DNA of 11,545 nt from Aureobasidium sp. EXF-3400 (lineage: Eukaryota; Ascomycota; Dothideomycetes; Dothideales; Saccotheciaceae), in NCBI GenBank assembly GCA_024195585.1, contig SWBL01000682.1, positions 1-11,545 on the forward strand, in the 5' to 3' direction. The notes under the pieces were generated by a model that made no database searches, had not been told where the DNA came from, and was given only the letters and a program-made list of their open reading frames with translations. The position numbers and the translations under genes are program-made. Positions 1 to 8,298 of this stretch are shown piece by piece. Numbering within the stretch: the stretch's first letter is position 1; each line of letters begins with the position of its first letter.

Positions 1-1588
1 ACAAGGTCGTTCAGCGACAGCACTCTAGGGCGAACCCGAAACGGCTCCTCGACTATAACGACGACGACGACGATGACGGTATTGCGCCCGAGTCTAAGCA
101 ACCCAGACACCATTACCCGACGCCTGGAAGTGACAGTCAGGAAGAGCAAGAACAGAAGCGCCAGCGAGAAGACACCCAAGAGAAAGAGCAGGAGCAGGAG
201 TTGGGATACACCCAATCGCCAACGACTGTGGCCAGGAAGGCGACTCGTACGGCCCTTATGGCAGATACCGAAGCTGTGAACGAGGCGAATGCGGAACAGA
301 CACCCCGCGCCCCTCGACTGACGAGTCTCAACATCTTGTCGACTGCTACTTCTCCAGTCTCGTCAGCGTCCTCAACCACGACAAGTGACAGCGGCGCCAC
401 CAAGCGGAGTCACTGGTCTAGCCGCAGCTCTCCCAGCAAGCGCGCTGTCTTGAGCAGTCTCATCCAGCCCATCACATTTCCCGTCCTCGTCAAGGACACT
501 GTCCCTCCCAATGCAACTGCCGGTGTCAGACAACTCTATGATCGCCTGCGACAATTCGAACGCTCCCAGGGCGTCTTCCCTGCTGTAGAGAAGGTGAGAA
601 GACACAAAAAATCAGACGACTCGACTGACTAACGTCCTTGTCAGCATCTCTTCGAGCGCGAGGGCATTGTCGATCCTGACATCGATCTTCCCTACGTATA
701 CTTTGACAACACCCACTACCGTGCGACCTTAGGCGGCGTCCCTTCCCTTGCAGACGTTGATAAGCTAGTCAAGCGAGTGAGAAAATTTCGCGAGCTGGGC
801 GAGTCCGAAGCCGCCTGGAATGGCTACATTGATACCACGCTTTTTCTGCTTGCCGAGGCCGCTTCAGTTCATCAGGGCCACACGACCAGCACGAACATGT
901 AACCATCTCTTCCGATTCGACGAACCTTCCGACTTGAGCTGACGGCCCTATAGAACAACCGCCCGCATCGGACCTTTAAGCCTGATCCCTCGGACGCAAG
1001 ACAATGTGCATATCAGAGGGAAGATGGTGGATTTTGCAATCGTCTTGGAAGACAGCGATGTACTGAGAGCAGCTGCTGCTCGCTTGCCAAACAACGCAGA
1101 CAAAGGAGTCTTTCCCTATAACCATACATCCTATTCGCCTCTGCTTCGTCGACCCATCGCCGTCAGCATTGAGACCAAACGTCAGGGCGAGCACTTTCAA
1201 GACGCTCTTGCTCAACTCGGTGTTTGGACTTCTGCCCATTCTGCCCGGCTTACTGAACTCTTGACTGCTGCGGGCCGATCACACGTCCGTCCGCCAATGT
1301 TGCCTTGTCTTATCGCTCAAGGCTCTGATTGGAAATTCATACTTGCGGAAAAGACACTTGCTGGAGAAGTGGTGAGTTCCTGGCGCCCTTTTGTCCATCT
1401 GCGCAGTGAGAAGCTGACAAATGTCAATCCAGAAAATTTGGAGCAAGCTTGATTTCGGCGATGTTGCAACTCATCGTGGTGTCTATACCACCATCTCAGT
1501 ACTCTTACTGTTGATGGATTGGGCCGAGACGCAGTATAGACCCTGGTTTGAACAGAACATTTGTAGTTTCGCCTTGCCACCTAGATGA
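1..1588 (+). CDS. Fungal PD-(D/E)XK nuclease-like protein, 3' part, four exons
   Basis: Spliced model: join(<3..593, 645..898, 954..1371, 1433..1588), 472 residues, open at the left edge. Introns are 51, 55 and 61 nt, all GT-AG, with CTAAC or CTGAC branch-like sites upstream of the acceptors; every junction keeps the frame and the joined reading ends at TGA 1586-1588. Residues 1-150 are low-complexity (an Asp run, Gln/Glu-rich, then Ser/Thr-rich), as expected of the disordered N-terminus. The conserved domain starts near residue 165 (VPPNATAGVRQLYDRL). Residues matching the PD-(D/E)XK core are E252 in SEAAWN, D308 in GKMVDFAI, and E355/K357 in IAVSIETKR; the QGSDW block follows, then a C-terminal YRPWF. 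I recognise this as the fungal family usually annotated as PD-(D/E)XK nuclease-like (Pfam PDDEXK_12, from memory). Nuclease activity is inferred from the intact D-ExK triad; the biological role is unknown. The first in-frame ATG (258) lies inside the low-complexity part, so the true start is upstream of the window. Confidence 0.9.
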
Positions 1589-1878
1589 GGATTTTGCAAC
1601 AAGACAATAACAGCAGCAACGCTGACACTGGATAGGCCACCGGCTAGCCGGTCGATGAATGTTGATCAAGACGTCTACGCACTACGAAAGTAGTGACAAG
1701 TCGCCGGACACACGCAGATATAAGGACGGCCAAATGAACAGCGACGAACGTTCTATATGGCTGGGATCGACCTATCATACCATTCTCGAAGTTCGAAACG
1801 CAAGTCGTATACGCTCGATAACATCGTCAATTGAGATTGCGTTTGGGCTCACGCTCTAGAGACGGCATAGTAGTTTGA
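1589..1878. other. Intergenic, no gene seen
   Basis: This stretch follows the nuclease-like gene and probably includes its 3' UTR. A 66-residue ORF with an ATG-TTG start sits at 1659-1859 (+), but I see no motif or splice support and do not call it. A perfect 11-bp tandem duplication (GTCTTTCAGA-type unit, twice) lies at about 1879-1901, just downstream. Confidence 0.5.
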
Positions 1879-2727
1879 GTCTTTCAGAGTCTTTCAGAGT
1901 CAAAAACGAGACTGGTCAAGAAGCGCAACTACAGTTGTAAGCCTTGGTTCAGAGACGATCGAATGTTCATCGAGTGTATCATTTTCTTGTACCAAGACGG
2001 CAAGCTGTTTGATGGTGCTTGTACCGGCGGAGCGAGTGTCGCTAGGCTCGTGATTCACTGGTCTGATCAATCGAAGGATAATCCTTCCGTAACTGCTTGA
2101 AAGCCTTGTCGCGCTAAGGTAGTGAGCGGATCCAAACTACGGCGTCTCTCATATTTCAAACAGATTCCCTCTTGTGCCAAAGGAGTAGATCTTGGTCCTT
2201 AATAGTGACTAAGGCAAGCTTGTATTCAATCTCAATCACCCCGGAGCTTTGCACGAGTAACAAGGTTGACATGGTGGCCAGCGCACTGAACCCTTTAGTG
2301 GAGAGGATTGCAGACGAATTCACGGCTGAGAGCCTAAAGGCATATGTCGTCAATGGTCGCGCTGTCGGTCACAAAGTAACCAAGCTTTTGTCGAAGGCCA
2401 AAGTGCTTAATAATGTTGATGCTATTGTCCGCGGTATCTGTACCGGATTGAGCACTGAGTCACTTTGGTAACGATATAAGGAAGGTCTTGAGATCACGGG
2501 ACTTATTAGCAGAGTGGCAGTCAGTGCCCAAAAGCGCTCGAAGGTGGCGAAATGTCCATAGATCAAAGGATAGATAGAAACTGCCATCTGTAGACCTGAG
2601 CTTCTCAGTAACAATACCAAGAAGGCTTCCATATGCTTGGGTAATCTAGTCGCTAACAAGGGTATGACTTGGATAGGGAGCAACTTTCATTCATCAGATC
2701 TTTTCGAATCGGTGGAGCAGACTTAGT
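1879..2727 (+). pseudogene. Decayed coding relic, several reading frames
   Basis: Coding-like segments follow each other on the plus strand without forming one gene. 1879-2097 is open in frame 1 (73 codons, contains KPWFRDDRMFIECIIFLYQD, stop TGA). 2172-2471 is open in frame 0 (includes LKAYVVNGRAVGHKVTKLL and NNVDAIVRGICTGL, ATG at 2271, stop TAA). 2452-2574 is open in frame 1 (LLAEWQSVPKSARRWRNVH). 2574-2727 is open in frame 0 (KASICLGNLVANKGMTWIG). Residue composition and codon use look like real protein rather than noise, but there are stops and frame changes between segments. I do not recognise the family. Some breaks could be introns, so an intact but heavily spliced gene is an alternative; I did not find a consistent GT-AG chain that joins them. 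Confidence 0.4.
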
Positions 2728-2783
2728 GGTGAAACATACGTGCTTGTTACTTTGAACCATCCCGGACAGGAGGGGTGTAATGA

Positions 2784-3704
2784 GAAGAATACCTACCTAC
2801 AAGTGCTCGATGGAAGCTGCACCCAACCCTAGCAGAGTGACTCAACGACGAAAGTTTGGCAGCCACGATAGCAGAAAGAGAATCATCAACAAGAGAGTGT
2901 CTTCGGAAAGATCTCATACTTCACAATGAGCTATTCTCAGGGATCTACAGCATAATTGATATGTGGTGAGCGTCATAGACGAAGCTCAAAACACCAGTCC
3001 GGGTTAAGACAGAAGTATTTGGATACCATCATGGAAACGAGCTTGCCTGACCTCTTGGTGTATGAACTGGACTACGTAAAACCATTGTTCTGTCGCTACA
3101 GAGTTGGTACGTTCCATATTCGCTAGCACCACTTTGGGAAACACTTCGAACAGTTTCATTGAATTAGCGTTAGTGCGGTATCCTCTACAATTAGCACGAC
3201 AGTGAGATCTAAATCCCTCTGGAGAGGGAGCTATCACCACATCATCAAGCACCAGCAATCTACACGACTTGCACCCTGGTCCGATGGGACCACACAGTAC
3301 TTCACGGGAAAGAACTTGTATTGTGGCGAGGCTGGCAAAGTAACAATAATGCCTCCGCATTTCTCAATACAATTGGCAGACCATGGGTAGCAGTCAGCGA
3401 AAACAACAAGCGTCGGACTGTTGTCTTTGAAGAGTCGGGCTTGTGTGTTCGACACAACGAAAGCACTTTGGTAGCACCTAAAGCTTTGCCAAGATGAGTG
3501 ATATACAAAGATATCAGAGCGCGCATGTTTTCGATGTTGGACATCATCGGATGCACGCCGAGTATCAGCATGGTAGAGCAACAGGGAAGGTCTGCTCCAC
3601 TTCCTGCATTCATTGCCTCTTCGACAGGCCAATGTCTGTCCGTCATCATCATCATCGGAGGAGGAGTTATGCTGATCCCGAGCCTCACTCATACTAGATC
3701 GTAG
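2784..3704 (+). pseudogene. Decayed gene relic with C-terminal membrane segment
   Basis: Frame 0 carries 2784-2837, a TGA at 2838-2840, then 2841-2966 (contains ATIAERESSTRECLRKDLIL). A possible GTGAGC...ACAG intron lies at 2966-3012. Frame 1 is open over 3013-3123 with METSLPDLLVYELDYVKPLF, and another frame reads SIFASTTLGNTSNSFIELAL just after it. The best piece is frame 0 from 3213 to the TAG at 3702-3704: 94 codons (LVLWRGWQSNNNASAFLNT, RRTVVFEESGLCVRHNEST), one TGA at 3495-3497, then 68 codons in the same frame ending in a hydrophobic stretch (LSVIIIIGGGVMLIPSL). The in-frame continuation past the TGA, between PKALPR and VIYKDIRARMF, suggests a nonsense mutation in one ORF. It may be the C-terminal half of a membrane protein; family not recognised. 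Longer ORFs on the opposite strand here look like shadows. Confidence 0.45.
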
Positions 3705-3812
3705 CAGACATACAGCCATTCTCGGGCCAAAGACCTGCTCAGTCTAGCGTTCACGTACTTTTCCATTTGAGCCAGATTGAACCATGTGAAGATAGTCATA
3801 CAGAAACTGAAA

Positions 3813-4088
3813 ATGGATGATACGAACGATGAATCAGAAAATCAGAAAGCGCAGGTATCGATCAGATCAGACCTTACGATAGAAGAACGTCCCATGCAGA
3901 ACACGCAAACACTTTTTCCATCTCCTAGTGATGTGCAACAAATTCATCTATTAACGATAAATGATGAAGTGTGGGATACTCTGGCTGATCGGGTCTTGCA
4001 AGCTAGCTGGGTTAGTAGGAAGCCAACTTCTAGAGCTACTTCTTTCGTTGTACTTCGATGGGATGGGAAGTGTTGGTGGACAAGCTAA
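3813..4088 (+). CDS. Small hypothetical ORF, weak
   Basis: A 91-codon ORF starting at an ATG in an acceptable context (AAAATGG) and ending in TAA 4086-4088; an earlier in-frame start exists at 3777. The N-terminus is acidic and polar (MDDTNDESENQKAQVS), the middle has INDEVWDTLADRVLQASW, and the end is basic and Trp-containing. There is no recognisable domain, signal peptide or membrane segment. It converges with the minus-strand model ending at 4161, leaving about 70 bp between stops. It could equally be part of the upstream decayed region, an exon of a spliced gene, or chance. Support is only open length and plausible composition. Confidence 0.25.
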   Translation: MDDTNDESENQKAQVSIRSDLTIEERPMQNTQTLFPSPSDVQQIHLLTINDEVWDTLADRVLQASWVSRKPTSRATSFVVLRWDGKCWWTS

Positions 4089-4160
4089 ATGTGGTTCTGT
4101 ACAAATCACGGCTGGTTTCGGCGGTGTCTGTGAATGATTTTGTCAGAACCTACACACGAC

Positions 4161-4767
4161 TCAAGACGTTTTACACACACACCACTGGTGATGTTGTAAT
4201 TTGCTCACAACCAGGTTGCGGTAATACTCTATCGAGTGTCCACGCAGATCTGAGTAACACGAAAGAGTCCCGGAGGGGCAAGTCTTGTTCTCGACATGAG
4301 CGTGGTCGCTCAAGTCGGCTAGGTTCCCTTGATCCTGGAAAAACAAACGTGTACAAAGATTGTAACGATGATCTTTTGGAGGCATCATTGTCATCAATCA
4401 ACCACCCTTCTTCGCTCACGCCACTGACATTCGGATCTTTATCAATAGCGACGAGAGTGAGAGAGCCGCTCGTTTTGACTGTAGGCTGGATCAGTGGTGA
4501 TAACCTAGGCGGTGAAAGTGGAGCTGTGGGTGCGGCAGGCGTCGGGCTGGAAGGCCTGTTGAGAAGATTGCATCGGCGAGCACCGGGAGCTTCAGGTAGG
4601 CGTGCAGAATCTCTTTGGTTGGAGCTTGGTGCTTTTGTGCTCTTGTCTTTTTGCGATCTTCCCATGAGTGCTTGGAGTCTTCCTTTCAAGATCTCGCTGA
4701 TTCGTGATTTGGGTTTGGATTCGCTGAGATCAGAGGGCTCAGAAGCATCATGTTGGTTGATTTCCAT
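4161..4767 (-). CDS. Hypothetical Ser/Pro-rich protein, two exons (model)
   Basis: Preferred model: complement(join(4161..4334, 4420..4767)), 173 residues. Exon 1 begins at an ATG in a good context (CTCAATGG) and codes for 116 residues, Ser/Pro/Lys-rich with a short likely helix (ISEILKGRLQALMG) and a Pro-rich stretch near residues 72-92. An 85-nt intron is proposed: GTGAGC donor at 4419 and a pyrimidine-rich acceptor ending TTTTTCCAG at 4335. The junction is phase 0. Exon 2 gives 57 residues with four Cys (KTCPSGTLSCYSDL, WCVCKTS). Without splicing the frame stays open to 4171 (198 residues), so the intron is not required, and its branch site is weak. Codon use favours this strand over the 240-codon plus-strand ORF covering the same DNA. 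No family recognised; disordered in its N-terminal two thirds, by inspection. Confidence 0.45.
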
Positions 4768-5245
4768 TGAGAAATGTTGAGGGATGCAACGCTTGCACAG
4801 ACTTGGACTTCTGTGGGTGGAGCAGACGACTTGTGTGAGGTATCAGTCGATAGAAGGTGATGGAAAGAGCAACCGGGCGAAGAGGTAGAAGACTCGAGTC
4901 TGCGGAATCGAATCTGGTCAGCAGTGATTGTGTGAGTGGAACAAGATAAACAGAGGAACAACAAGACCACATCCATACTTTTTCACACCTTTCTGATGCC
5001 ATTGACTATTGGACAGCGATCGCTTCGTAGCCAAAACTTTCCGATCCGAAGAGCCTTCTTGGAAAGTGCGATCATCACCATCCATCCTGGATAAAGGAAA
5101 GGGTGTAGCGAAAATTGATTCGAGAGAACCTGTGCAAGCGCCACTGCAATCTTGTGCCTCATTCACGTGGAAGAATTCGCAATTACCGGGGGCGCTAGGA
5201 TAAGAGTCCCGAGCACCGCGAATGCAGCAATAAATACCTGTTATT
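4768..5245. other. Intergenic between two minus-strand models
   Basis: This should hold the promoter and 5' UTR of the 4767-4161 model and the 3' UTR of the 5865-5246 model. Overlapping ORFs of 64-111 codons occur on both strands (5009-5203 plus, 5253-4918 minus). None has a convincing start, splice signal or motif, and I cannot choose between strands, so none is called. Confidence 0.5.
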
Positions 5246-5865
5246 CTAATCATTCATGCACGTGAAAAATCTGATACCATCTTTGACAGCTCCAGCAGCA
5301 GCACGTTCTTCATACATAGATTGGTTTCCAAGCACGAAGGTACTCCTAGAATACTTTATGCCCTCCCAATGTGCTAGCTCACGCACTTTGAAACCGCCCT
5401 CGATCAAGCGAAGAACAGTAGGCTTGGGACAGAATGGCCGCCGGCTAAGCGAGCTGCAGGCAATGGGGCCTCGATCGCGGTCCTAGTTTACGCTTTCGAC
5501 GCTCAGTCGCGTGTACGCTCATGTACCTTGCTGACCTCTGTGTATGGACTGTAACCCACTAACATAATGTGCTTGCATCTGCTCATGATCGCCAGTTGGT
5601 CTTGTGTGAATGGCCACTTGCACATTAGCTCACATGTTTTTGCTAGCCACGGGGGAGGTTTGGAGACCGCTTTGAAATACTGAGGGACAACTCGGCACAG
5701 TATGCGATTATTGTCATACTTATCTTGTGTTTCGAAGTCAGTTTTACTGGTCTTCTGGGACAAATTACACGAGACTAATGGAACGCTCTTCCCGGCAGGC
5801 GTCATATCATCGGTATTAGGCAGATCTTCCAATGTCAGCACTATGCATATGCGCAGTAATGTCAA
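5246..5865 (-). CDS. Cys-rich, possibly secreted hypothetical protein, two exons (model)
   Basis: Proposed model: complement(join(5246..5482, 5527..5865)), about 191 residues, 5' end unresolved. Exon 1 ends at SPYTEVSK. A 44-nt intron (GTACAT donor at 5526, CTAG acceptor at 5483) is removed in phase 0, and the frame then stays open for 78 more residues (CPKPTVLRLIEGGFKVREL, ending FFTCMND). Eight Cys are spread along the protein, in contexts SCN, LCR, TCE, MCK, RCK, ACS, FCP and TCM. The reading begins with a hydrophobic run (LTLLRICIVLTL) followed by polar residues, like a signal peptide. No ATG precedes it in frame: the nearest ATG (5885) is one base out of phase, and the first in-frame ATG (5805) would lose the hydrophobic run. 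So the start may lie in an unseen upstream exon, or the gene may carry a small frameshift. The intron is short and its branch site weak. No family recognised; a small secreted protein is only an inference. Confidence 0.42.
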
Positions 5866-5885
5866 TGCTGTAATCTCAACTGCAT

Positions 5886-6614
5886 GATTTACTCCTTACA
5901 CCTCTTGAGATAAGACATTTTCTCAGAGTCGTTGTCCAGAATGTTTGCCTCCAGTCATCGATTTGGCAAAAGGTGATTAATCTATACAACCTCCCGCCCA
6001 AAACGATCCATGCCTGTCAGCAGTAACTCTCGATGTTCCGCTCTTCTATCCTCCTCTCCTTGGCAAATCCTTGTGACGCGCTATACCCCCTTTGCGTGCA
6101 CGCACTTGCATGTGTATACTTCTGGGTCATTGTGGGTGTTCACCCCTACAGAAGACCTTCCATAACATCGAAACCACATCTTGATCACTGTTTCGCAGCT
6201 TTGTTGCATATCAAACGCGAGATTTCTTTTGCGATCGCGCTACACCCTTCTTGCATTCCTGATGCTTTGCTGCTACACCTTTGCTATCTTTGTCCCTTCT
6301 AGGGTATCACTGGGCTCTCTGTCAACTCTCTTTCCCTCCCCTATGGCGCATCGCCGTCACCACTGCTGCCTGACTACCCGCTTGAGCTTATTTTGCCGCC
6401 TGATAATACCCCTCCTTCTTCAGGTCACCTCATCGGAGCATTAACAACATCTGATACGGAGCGACCTAAAATCTCCTTAGTATCAAGCGACTGCACTAAA
6501 ACCATATGACCAAACGAACATCATCCGACTGAGTGTGTCCTTCCGCTCCAACGTGTCTACATGACTTCTTTCTTATCCCTCTGTAAAAATGCTTCTCTTA
6601 CGAAGCGAATCTCT
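5886..6614. other. Long intergenic stretch, pyrimidine-rich on the plus strand
   Basis: From about 6030 to 6440 the plus strand is rich in C and T runs, as in many fungal promoters and 5' leaders, but no plus-strand gene follows it convincingly. ORFs at 6033-6302 and 6181-6444 are Leu/Cys/His-rich translations of these pyrimidine tracts and are not called. The stretch probably includes the 3' UTR of the 6980-6615 gene and upstream sequence of the 5865-5246 model. Confidence 0.5.
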
Positions 6615-6980
6615 TCATTCGTCTAGAGGGCTGAGCCCTTGAACGAAAGACGCAGTGATTGTGAGCGTGTGACCCAGAAGAATGACCTCACGATTCAACA
6701 GGTAATCACACCCATTCTCTGCTTCAGGCAATATGGAATATTGCTTGATCGGGATGCCGGAAAGTCGAGGATCTTTAAATTGTGGTAGTCTGGCTCTCTG
6801 CTCTTCTTTCAGTGGCCACTGTTTCACCTCAATTTCCCCGTCAGTAATTTTGGCTGGAGCAAAGTCGTAGCCGGGTCCGAGGCTGGCGCGTAAAGCTCTA
6901 CAGAGGTCAACAAGATTGTGCGTGGGAAACGTAGCAGTTGACTCGTCGCAGTAGGCTTCGAAGACAGGCATTGTTGCCAT
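6615..6980 (-). CDS. Hypothetical protein, 121 residues, single exon
   Basis: The ORF starts at the ATG at 6980 (context ATATCATGGC, purine G at +4; a second ATG lies three codons on) and ends at 6615. The same frame is open 12 codons upstream but without another ATG. Composition is that of a compact soluble protein: MPVFEAYCDES at the N-terminus, a likely helix NLVDLCRALRASLGPGYDF, a charged middle (KQWPLKEEQRARLPQFKDP), and a strand-rich C-terminal part (REVILLGHTLTITASFVQGL). There is no signal peptide or membrane span. A donor-like GTAAGC at 7078 and acceptor CAAACAG at 6986 just before the ATG could mark a 93-nt intron in the 5' UTR. I do not recognise a family. It is the cleanest intact ORF between the two edge genes. 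Confidence 0.5.
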   Translation of the reverse strand: MATMPVFEAYCDESTATFPTHNLVDLCRALRASLGPGYDFAPAKITDGEIEVKQWPLKEEQRARLPQFKDPRLSGIPIKQYSILPEAENGCDYLLNREVILLGHTLTITASFVQGLSPLDE

Positions 6981-7459
6981 GATATCTGTTTGAAATGGAT
7001 TAACGGAGATACGCAAGGGATGAGAGAGGTGACGAGCTCCAAATCAGAGAGTTTGGATGTAGCAAGCGCATTGCTTACCTTACTAACAATCCATAAGCAC
7101 CTCCGGGTATTGACGATCGCTTGATCCCACAACTTTAGGCAGGATAAATGGACTGGCAGGATATATGTCGCTACGTATTGCAAACAGTAAACCCTAGGCA
7201 AAGGCAACATATGAGCGAATGCCTGCTGTGATATCACAGACTGAACGAGAGGCGAGTAGCCGTGAAGTGCAATCATTCACGTTGAAAACGAGGACAAGAA
7301 TTCGCTGCTATCTCATGGACCATCAAACGAGAGCTGCCTATCCCTCACCATAGCTATCCGATGCCCAAATGATGTTGTTGAAGGCGGATCATCTAAAGCA
7401 ATTTGCATTCCGGTGTATGATAACTCTAGCATCAAGCATATGCTCGGCTTCAGCGCTGA
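6981..7459. other. Upstream region of the 121-residue gene
   Basis: This holds the probable promoter and 5' UTR of the minus-strand gene at 6980-6615, including a possible 93-nt UTR intron (7078-6986). A 150-codon minus-strand ORF (7276-6824) overlaps that gene out of frame and is treated as a shadow. I see no further gene. Confidence 0.45.
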
Positions 7460-7502
7460 CTTACGTGGTTTCGAGTCGTTCTCCCAGCTCAAAATACGTA
7501 AG
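7460..7502 (+). repeat. 43-bp hairpin unit, copy A
   Basis: Imperfect palindrome. The outer arms CTTACGT and ACGTAAG pair perfectly; inner arms pair through GTTT/AAA with a shifted GAG/CTC. It is the left-most clear copy of the family. Confidence 0.85.
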
Positions 7503-7526
7503 AAAGACAACTTTGTCGCTTACATT

Positions 7527-7569
7527 ATCACGTGATTTCGGATTGTATAACGATCCGAAGATACGTCAT
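7527..7569 (+). repeat. 43-bp hairpin unit, copy B (diverged sequence, strong stem)
   Basis: The outer sequence differs from the other copies (ATCACGTGATTTCGGAT at the left end), yet 14 of the first 19 opposite positions are Watson-Crick pairs and three more are G-T. Pairs 1-43 (A-T), 13-31 (C-G) and 16-28 (A-T) differ from the other copies on both sides, which is compensatory. Confidence 0.75.
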
Positions 7570-7932
7570 GGGCAAGACTCCCAACCAGCTGTTGAGCAAT
7601 CTATGAATGACAAATCGATGTAGAAGTATACGTTTAATTCAGCTAGATTTAACGCTCATCTTTCCTTCCACAGCCACACTACGTGTCTGGGAGTTAGACG
7701 AGAGTTCACTAGTCATGCATGAACGATGGAGGACATGGCACAGCAAGCACTAGACTCGTCTGGACTGACAGTGACTATCTATGCTTCATACCAGGTAAAT
7801 CGGCGAGACTCCCGTCTTCTGTCTACCGTGCGTTTATCAGACTTACATGCTGCCGCGTCCTGGTGACATATGACGATTTCTTCAGTGCGCACCTTGGAGT
7901 TCAACTGGTCTGACATTCGACAAACTCGCTCT
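7570..7932. other. Gap inside the hairpin array
   Basis: No hairpin copy or gene is clear here. An isolated CACACTACGTGTC near 7675-7687 resembles the right arm of the unit but has no partner at the expected distance. The ORF at 7719-7913 (+) has no supporting feature. Confidence 0.4.
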
Positions 7933-7975
7933 CTTACGTGGTTTCGATTCCTCGAAAGCTACTAAACTACGTAAG
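7933..7975 (+). repeat. 43-bp hairpin unit, copy C
   Basis: Left arm CTTACGTGGTTTCG, right arm CTAAACTACGTAAG. Twelve terminal positions pair, one of them as G-T. The next copy starts 8 bp downstream. Confidence 0.85.
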
Positions 7976-7983
7976 CAGCACCA

Positions 7984-8026
7984 CCTGCGTAGTTCACAAC
8001 GTGGGACGAGGAAGTACATACATAAG
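7984..8026 (+). repeat. 43-bp hairpin unit, copy D (degenerate)
   Basis: Left end CCTGCGTAGTTCA differs from the consensus CTTACGTAGTTTG at four positions, all transitions. The right end (CATACATAAG) keeps the expected 43-bp spacing, but several stem pairs are lost. An AAGCAGCAC motif follows both copy C and this copy. Confidence 0.5.
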
Positions 8027-8089
8027 CACAAGCAGCACACTCCTGGATTCAGTGTCCAAGGCGGAGATATATGATATGATTGCCACGGG

Positions 8090-8116
8090 CTTACGTAAGG
8101 CTCCAAAATACATAAG
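8090..8116 (+). repeat. Hairpin unit, copy E (27 bp, internal deletion)
   Basis: It begins with CTTACGTAAG and ends with CCAAAATACATAAG, matching both ends of the family. It lacks 16 bp from the left inner arm and loop. Confidence 0.65.
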
Positions 8117-8182
8117 TGGTTGAGACTCCTCTTCACACTTGCTGGTATGCGGATACAGAGCTGTGATAACCTCCTCTATCGG

Positions 8183-8225
8183 CTTATGTGGTTTGAAGTG
8201 CTTCTACACTTCCAGACTACGTAAG
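8183..8225 (+). repeat. 43-bp hairpin unit, copy F
   Basis: Left arm CTTATGTGGTTTGAAGTG pairs with CACTTCCAGACTACGTAAG through one bulge. The stem extends outward by CGG (8180-8182) with CCG (8226-8228). The top of the stem is a short CTTCTA loop. Confidence 0.88.
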
Positions 8226-8298
8226 CCGTTCGATCGCATTTGGAGGCAGACTAGACATTTACCAAAACGGCAAAAAATCACGATCCTCTTTATAATTG

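Noticed and set aside
58..78. GAC trinucleotide run as a repeat element
   Set aside because: It is a short in-frame microsatellite coding for an Asp run in the nuclease-like protein's disordered N-terminus.
3037..3079. Possible distant hairpin copy around CTACGTAA
   Set aside because: It has a right-arm match only; nothing at the expected 43-bp distance pairs with it.
3234..3719. Minus-strand ORFs of 161 and 128 codons
   Set aside because: They lie opposite a plus-strand frame with better protein-like sequence (3213-3704); Asp and Met runs come from the CATCATCATCATC microsatellite near 3644.
4058..4780. 240-codon plus-strand ORF
   Set aside because: The opposite strand has a better start context, codon use and splice signals; the plus-strand translation has abrupt composition changes and no motif.
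4918..5253. Minus-strand Cys-containing ORF of 111 codons
   Set aside because: It begins almost exactly at the stop of the 5865-5246 model and probably lies in its 3' UTR; the plus strand is equally open.
6033..6444. Hydrophobic plus-strand ORFs resembling membrane proteins
   Set aside because: Their Leu/Cys/Ser/Pro content follows from pyrimidine-rich DNA; no start context or splice support.
7933..7955. tRNA T-arm-like sequence (GGTTTCGATTCC)
   Set aside because: It has one base too many for a T-loop, no acceptor, D or anticodon arms, and is explained as hairpin copy C.
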